A DNA stretch of 64,000 nt, from positions 600,828 through 664,827 of the forward strand of contig NW_003101665.1 in NCBI RefSeq assembly GCF_000003855.2, read 5' to 3'. The DNA comes from Blastomyces gilchristii SLH14081 (Eukaryota > Ascomycota > Eurotiomycetes > Onygenales > Ajellomycetaceae). Positions 57,946 through 64,000 of this stretch are shown here, piece after piece. Both the position numbers and the translations under genes were made by a program. The notes under the pieces were generated by a model, which was given only the letters and a program-made list of their open reading frames with translations, made no database searches and was not told the DNA's origin. The first letter of the stretch is position 1. Each line of letters starts with the position of its first letter.

Positions 57946-59444
57946 TTGTATTTTCTGACACAATTTTACATAAACACAGATGCTGATATGTTTATTTTTA
58001 TTTATATAGAATCTTCATATATTAACAGATCTGTATTCACTGATAATAGTGAACTCAATGTTAAATCATTGATTAAGAACTTGAAGAATGTAATAATGAA
58101 GAAATTGTCTGTATTATATATGATCAGATCTTTCATATTCTCTCTTATCTTTTCTATCACTTCTTTTTCTGCTGCTTTCTTCTCTGTTTCTTTCTCTACT
58201 ACTCTCTCTCAATCTTCTACACTTGTTTCTATGTCTGATTCTCCTGCTTCTGCTATCTCTGTTTCTGTAATTCTCACTCTTACTACTTCTGATTTTACTG
58301 TCTCTGCTTTTATTATCAGCTCTCTCTGTTTCAAGAAGATGTTGTATAGACTTAATGAATTATATTTATCAGTATATACACTCTCATCTTTCTTACTGAC
58401 TTCTAGAATAATTTATTATATAAAGACTGTATATAATATAACTATCTGAAGCTCAGTTACAGACACTGATTATTATATTTATTTTAAATATTTATAATGA
58501 GATAATCATTTATTCATATCAGAGAATCACTCTTCTTCTTAACAGTGTTGAAATTGTAAGTCTTTTTCTTTTTTATCTTTTCTTTCTAATACTGATTTTT
58601 CTGTTCTTAGAGAAAATTATTATAAGTTTTACTGTGCACAAAGTTATAATATTCATAGATATTAAGAAACTTTTTACAATTATAAAGTTCAATATTACAG
58701 AGATATTCACTCTGATAAATTTCTTCAGAATAATAGATCTGTATCAGTCTATTCTCTGATATCTGTTATCTGACTTTATAATGCAGACAAAAGATATTCA
58801 TGTTTTCAGAAACAGAAATGCAGATATCATACTCTTTTACACTCACAGATGTGAGACTTATATGTCTTGTCTAAGATATTATTATGAGAATGAGCTGTTT
58901 ATATACTATATTCTACTTTCTGTATTCTCTTATATCTCTCTCTCTCTTTCTGAGAAGTCTCATGCATGTTGTAATTATACATACAACTCTAAGATCAGTG
59001 AGTGTTCATTCAGTAACTGTTTTCATCTCTGATTTTACAATTTTCATATACTAATAATAATTCTTAGTTACTCTGATGTCAGAGACTATTCTAATTAAAA
59101 ATAATAATACTGTTAAGACTACTCTCTTCTACTCTTAAGCTTCTTTCATTGCTTTCTCTTTCTTCTCTGCAGAGAAGATTATGCATATATCAGATTATAA
59201 GTATTCAACTCTGAGTGACTCTTATTATCATTTATCTGATTCTGTATCTTCTTCTTTCATTTCTTCTATCTTCACTCTCTCTGCTCTGACTTCTGATTCT
59301 GCAGATTCTGTGCTCTTCTTCAATTTTTCTACATATATGCATATTTATTTCTATATTGACATTTCAGTCAATCTTGTGATAAGTGACATTAATATTATAT
59401 ACAGAGCAGTAGAGAAATCAGAGACATACACAGTGTTATTATAA
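57946..59444 (+). pseudogene. decayed Ser-rich / Cys-rich reading frame, antisense to element D
   Basis: Three open stretches on the plus strand: 57,946-58,449 (Ser/Thr rich, e.g. SFSTTLSQSSTLVSMSDSPA), 58,781-59,032 (Cys rich: CETYMSC, later SHACCNYTYNSKISECSFSN) and 59,181-59,444 (Ser rich again). The A-C-x-N ... C-S-F pattern recalls, from memory, the small Cys-rich domain of repeated fungal proteins of the DUF3716 type; this is unverified. It lies between D's integrase and its 3' LTR, on the opposite strand. Confidence 0.35.
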
Positions 59445-59977
59445 GAGTGACTTACAGCTCTCAAATTTCTTACAGATCTTGAGTTTTGAGATTTTCTTTA
59501 TTCTTGATGTTTTTCAGATAATGTGGTGTTGAAAATAGATTAAACATGTGATATATAAAAATGAATAAGATATATATAATAACATTTATCTTTTACAGCT
59601 GACTCTTACAGTTAATAATCAATTCATTATTTCTTTTCTTTTCTTATACTTTTTCTTTATCTGCTAGTCACTACTCTTACACAATCTCTATATAATATAG
59701 TATTCAGTGACTAGGTTCAGCAGCTTTCATCTTTAGTGATTCTGTCTCATATATTATACTGTCTCTCTTCATCTGCTTAGATTACTATAGTGAATAATCT
59801 ATTGAAACTAATCTCATCTGATCTCTGAGTATTCTCAGAGATCAAGATGACTTGATTTCACATATCTGTGAATGTTTCAGATAGTTTATCCTCTGTAATC
59901 TTCATGATTGAACTAGTATAAACAGTTAAATTTAACTCTGAATTTCTTTTTCTTCTGTGATCTGATTCATGTGTAAG

Positions 59978-60339
59978 TGTAAGAGGCCTACGCCGATTAG
60001 ATCGGTATAATATTGATAGGTCTTATATAACAAAGATAAAAACGCTAGAGAAGGAAAGAAAGAGAAAGTGCAAGAATCAGCAATTGAGGTGGATATTTAT
60101 ATGTGTATGTGGTGGTGTACGCGGTGGAGCTTTGGGGCGGAAGAACATATACATGTTCATAGCGGCCGAGGATCGGCAATCGAGAATGGCCAAGGATCTG
60201 CAATCGAGAATGGCCGAGGATCGGCAATCGAGAATGGCCGAGGATCTGCAATCAAGAATGGCCGAGGATCTGAGTGTACGTGGAATCTGTGGAGTGTAAC
60301 AGAATAGTCTATATGATTGATCAGGCGCAGCCCGCCACA
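59978..60339 (-). repeat. 3' LTR of the gag-only element, with 24-bp tandem repeats
   Basis: 362 bp. Contains 4.6 copies of a 24-bp unit (GGCCGAGGATCGGCAATCGA plus GAAT) at 60,164-60,275. The open frames over it are products of the repeat. Confidence 0.92.
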
Positions 60340-62042
60340 TTAGCCCCCCCTTTCCAGAAGCAGTTCCCATCGGTAAAGGGCCGCTGTTTCAGATAACGCG
60401 GAACTCAGAGTCTGGTCAGTTGAGAAGGGATCGGATTGGTGGCGGCACGGCGGTTCAGTGTGAAGTATTTGATAAGAGGATACACTGGAGGTTATGATGT
60501 CTTACAACTGGAGATTTTATCATTGCATAGTGACTTCTCTTCAAATTGTTGTTATTCAATCTCTTTAAGCTCCTGTTTGTGAATTTGAACAGGAGCTAAT
60601 CTTTTCCCTGTTTCATCAGAGCATTCTCATAGTTATCTTCTGAATCTTCCTCTAATGTAATGTGGCTGGTGCAGACAGGCGCTGGTCTTTCTCTTGAGTG
60701 AGGAGGTGCCAGTCTTTCTCTTGAGCATGGAGGCACATAGGTTGATCAGCAGTTGAAAGTGATATGTCTCAATCAGTTACAATTGATGCATACTTCACAT
60801 TGACATTGATCAGTGACTTCTTCAGAAGTGATCTCAGAGACTCAGAAGCCTGTTTGAACAGTGAAAACTCTTGCTTATGTATAGACATTTGAATCTATTC
60901 AGTTCATAGCATCTGCATCATGATTGTTCTTCAGTGTGAGTGTATAAGTGACTGAGTTATCTGTCAGTGCAGGTGTGTGAATGTAATGTCTTCTGCCACT
61001 GTTCTGCATATTCTTGAGCTTGATAAGACAGTCATTCATTGTTCAAAGCTGTGTGCAGAAGTCTTCATAAGTCTGATCTTTGTCTGCACTTACAAGAGCC
61101 TGTAAGAGTTTGAAAGTTAATGTCTTCTTAAGCATGCTAATCTTCATTTAATTCTCTCAAGATTGATTATCTACTTCTAGAATCTTGATATTGAAGTCAG
61201 AGATGAATATTGTAAGAGAAGTGTTTCTCTGTTAAGTACTCTGTAATCAATCTAATGCTTTCTGTTGTATGACAGTGTCTTGAAACAGAATATCAAGATA
61301 TTTCATGATATTATCAGGCATTTATAACACTGATTTACATACTTTCATTCATGAATGAAACTTCTGTTTCATGTGATTCTTCAATTATTTATTAATATAT
61401 CAATCTTGATTGATTAACAAATCAATGAAATTTTCATCTACACTCAGTTTTGCAAGCATTTTTATTCTTCATAATGAGTAGAGAGTGAGATCAGAAGTAT
61501 TGAAATATGCAGAAGCATCTAAGCATTCTTTCAGTGCTTTTGTATTTAATTCTGTAGATGCTGAAATTGCATGAGTTTCTTGTTATGATAATTGTTGAAT
61601 CTCTTTATATTAACATTGTTGAGTTGCATGCATATCAGCTATTTATTATTATTGTAGTTTCAACATTGCTCAGAGCCACTGTGACACTGTGTCTATACTC
61701 ATGTTTGAGAGTTTCATATTATTGTTAGACATGGTTATATCAATCATCAGATGTATGATATCTGTGAAATCTGAAGAAGTGTAATCATATTCTCATACAT
61801 CTGAGTGTCAGAACTCTCAGGTCTTTCACTGACATTCTCTTTTGTAAGATCTTACTCTCTTCATAAGATCTTATTACGGGGCCAGGGCGACTGATGAGCA
61901 AGCTTCTATCTGGGAACTATCTGGGAACTCAGTGTCCACTTAACTGTGTGACTGTTTCTCTATTTCTTACACGTCGTTATGCGTTCAGATATCTCTCAAT
62001 GAATAATCATTTCTAATAAGAAGACAATGAGCATTTTTATAG
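60340..62042 (-). pseudogene. interior of the gag-only element: gag-like remnant
   Basis: Reading the minus strand from about 61,730 to 60,345, one frame has long open runs broken by stops at likely former Gln/Arg/Trp codons. Words such as YKEIQQLS, DKDQTYEDFCTQL and NSGRRHYIHTPALTDNS suggest a helical, gag-like protein. No RT, RNase H or integrase motif is present. The first and last 120 bp keep CpG; the middle has almost none. Confidence 0.5.
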
Positions 62043-62380
62043 TGTAAGGGGCCTACGCTGATTAGATCGGTATAATATTGATAGGTCTTATATAACAAAG
62101 ATAAAAACGCTAGAGAAGGAAAGAAAGAGAAAGTGCAAGAATCAGCGATTGAGGTGGATATTTATATGTGTATGTGGTGGCGTACGCGGTGGAGCTTCGG
62201 GGCAGAAGAACATATACACGTTCGTAGCGGCCGAGGATCGGCAATCGAGAATGGCCGAGGATCTGCAATCGAGAATGGCCGAGGATCTGCAATCGAGAAT
62301 GGCCGAGGATCTGAGCGTACGTGGAATCTGTGGAGTGTAACGGAATAGTCTATATGATTGATCAGGCGCAGCCCGCCACA
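62043..62380 (-). repeat. 5' LTR of the gag-only element, with 24-bp tandem repeats
   Basis: 338 bp, 3.6 copies of the 24-bp unit (62,229-62,316), exactly one unit shorter than the other LTR. Confidence 0.92.
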
Positions 62381-62749
62381 GTAAGTCTGCTGCTTTGAGA
62401 CTGCTTTTTATCACATTGTATCTGCTATCTGCAGTGTATTATCATACAATTAGCTACAGTCTTATTACTTATTGAAGTGTGATATTTATCTGATTTCTTT
62501 ATTACTTCTTATTCTTTTCTTATAATCATAGAAAGATCAGAATAAGTGAGATCATCTGATTTATAAGTATCTATGATTTCTCTTACTTTACAAGACTTTT
62601 CAATTATAAGTCTCTTCTTTTTCAACACTGATAATAGTGCTGTGAATAATTATAATCTGCTTAGATCTTGTATCTTTACTTTCATAAGTTATGAATCATT
62701 TATTAAGTTATATAAGACTCATCTCTCTGATTCTTTCAATGCATATGTT

Positions 62750-63912
62750 CTCAGAGAATGTGATTTGAGTATTTTATATAACTTAAATTATCTAGATTGA
62801 AACTTCTCAGAACTCTCATTATATACAAGAACTCATGTTCTCATCTTAAAACTTGATTTCTTAACTAGTGAGTCTTATATTCTTTTCAATTGAATTGCTT
62901 GATTTAGAAGTAACTTATTAGCTTTTGCATATGTGTGACTAATCTCTTTTAATCTTAGTTCTGTATCTGTGACTGTTGTATTCACAACTGCTACTACTGT
63001 GTCTGTAACTACTGTTCTCTTCCTCATCTTTTTCAAAACATTCTTCAGAATGCGCGGATACAATTCATATAATAGATAGAATGATAAACACTTGAAGACT
63101 GCATGCTGCTGAATTCATATGACTAATAGTGCCTGACTGAGATATTTATTTCATAATCTCATAGGCTTACTCACTAGATACTTCATTAGCATGTTATCTA
63201 AGATTTCATTCAAGTGTTTCATCTTCTCATTTATTCATAGATGATATAACATTGTTCTACAATATCTTATCTATAACTGACTTATGAAATGTCTCACTAC
63301 TTCTTCTACAAGATTTACACTGTTATTAGTTAGAATCTCATACAGTATTTCATAGTTGATATAGATCTTATTATATAGAAACTTCATTATTATCTTCTCT
63401 ATTATCTCTAAAACTGCTTTTATAACTGATCAGTCAGTAGTGTAATCAATAGCAGTGATTATTTATCAATTTTCATTTGATATTTACAGTAATATGTCTA
63501 TGAGATTCACTTCTCATTATTTAAACAGTTATATTATACACTTCATCTGATATTATACTTTCTTATATTCTAACTCTTTCTTAGATTCTTTCATGACCTG
63601 ATAATTCAGATACTTATAAGTATACATCTGAATATTCTCAGTCATACTTGATCAGTATACTCTTGATTTAAGTACATCTATAAGTTCAGAGCTTTCTAAG
63701 TGACTGAATTTCTTATACATGTAAGTCATTAAGTCATATCTAAATAAAGATTCTAGATAGAGAGCTTCTACATATTCTAGATTGTGATAAAGTACAATAT
63801 TATTTTTTAATTTTCTCAGCTTGAAGTTCAGAAGTATCTCTTCTACTACTTTTATAAAATACTTATTATCTGATATCTTGTCATTCTTTAAGTAAGAGAT
63901 CATGATATTCAC
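62750..63912 (-). pseudogene. element D integrase region
   Basis: Inverted counterpart of A's integrase. 63,912-63,652 is open and begins MNIMISYLKNDKISDNKYF, close to A's MNIIISHLKNDKISNNKYF; 63,063-62,875 carries KKMRKRTVVTDTVVA. The core between them is broken by stops. Confidence 0.82.
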
Positions 63913-64000
63913 TCATTCTGATTTCTTATACTCTCTCAGTGCATTTAATACAAACTTTTCTTATATCTAGTTCACAGAACTCTCACTTATGAAATCAGAT

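Larger units (their letters stand above)
59978..62380 (-). mobile_element. gag-only non-autonomous LTR element
   Basis: 2.4 kb flanked by a perfect 5-bp TSD GTAAG (59,973-59,977 and 62,381-62,385). LTRs are 362 bp (59,978-60,339) and 338 bp (62,043-62,380). On the minus strand the LTR starts TGTGGCGGGC and ends CTTACA; a purine-rich tract (AAAGGGGGGG) lies directly before the 3' LTR at 60,340-60,356, fixing the minus orientation. The 1.7-kb interior has a decayed minus-strand frame but no pol motifs. Confidence 0.88.
57243..64000 (-). mobile_element. Ty3/Gypsy element D, same family as A, minus strand, incomplete at the window edge
   Basis: The integrase region (63,912 down to about 62,750) is the inverted equivalent of A's 55,911-57,190. 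Reading leftwards, the 3' region is interrupted by the gag-only LTR element and ends in an LTR-like segment (about 57,430 down to 57,243, ending CAAACA) that matches A's 5' LTR region. It appears inserted into A's 3' end in opposite orientation. The 5' part lies right of the window. Confidence 0.65.

Noticed and set aside
60045..60370. Several 70-97-codon ORFs in the LTRs (both strands)
   Set aside because: They arise from the 24-bp repeat, which is a multiple of three, so every frame stays open.
60164..62316. Regularly spaced 24-bp repeats resembling a CRISPR array
   Set aside because: The units are directly adjacent with no unique spacers, lie within LTRs, and the genome is eukaryotic.

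Overview
This is a window of a filamentous ascomycete (fungal) nuclear genome. Evidence: many short introns (about 57-392 nt) with GT..AG ends and CTAAC/CTRAY-type branch points, Pezizomycotina-type proteins (a COT1/NDR kinase, Tim54, a Zn2Cys6 regulator), and a gene-rich half next to a very AT-rich, repeat-filled half. The style (AT-rich isochores packed with decayed Ty3/Gypsy elements beside normal genes) fits dimorphic Onygenales such as Blastomyces and relatives; that placement is inference.

Bases 1-39,800 are gene-dense. I reconstructed 17 protein genes by joining exons: a HAD hydrolase, an aldo-keto reductase, a 677-aa basic protein, a small acidic protein, a SUZ-domain protein, an omega-like glutathione transferase, an AT-hook-like protein, a small membrane protein, GPN-loop GTPase 1, CWF19, a 2-hydroxyacid dehydrogenase, a Zn2Cys6 transcription factor, a U1-type zinc-finger (WBP4-like) protein, tubulin chaperone E, SF3A2, an NDR/COT1 kinase and Tim54. 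Four pairs are divergent over 300-640 bp (small acidic protein/SUZ, GPN1/CWF19, TBCE/SF3A2, COT1/TIM54). Several genes begin with coding exons of only 6-40 nt, so single-frame ORFs misplace their starts.

At about 39,827 the composition changes abruptly and repeats fill the window to 64,000. The layers can be read from target-site duplications (TSDs). Gypsy element A (+) has its RT split by chromodomain-bearing Gypsy element B (44,388-53,942; 258-bp LTRs; TSD GTAGA). B is in turn interrupted by a tRNA-headed retroposon (46,985-48,761) and by copies of a 506-bp terminal-inverted-repeat element with 8-bp TSDs (five copies in all). One of those copies holds a 373-bp SINE. A second copy of the A family (D, minus strand) occupies the right end and holds a gag-only LTR element (59,978-62,380) whose two LTRs differ almost only by transitions at CpG sites. 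All coding frames in this half are broken by C-to-T type decay resembling repeat-induced point mutation (RIP).

The most unusual signal is that the long 3' parts of both B and D, between integrase/chromodomain and the 3' LTR, seem to hold a decayed Cys-rich, Ser-rich reading frame on the strand antisense to the retrotransposon. The five-copy inverted-repeat element and the two tRNA-headed retroposons that share a 3' tail are the other likely undescribed items.
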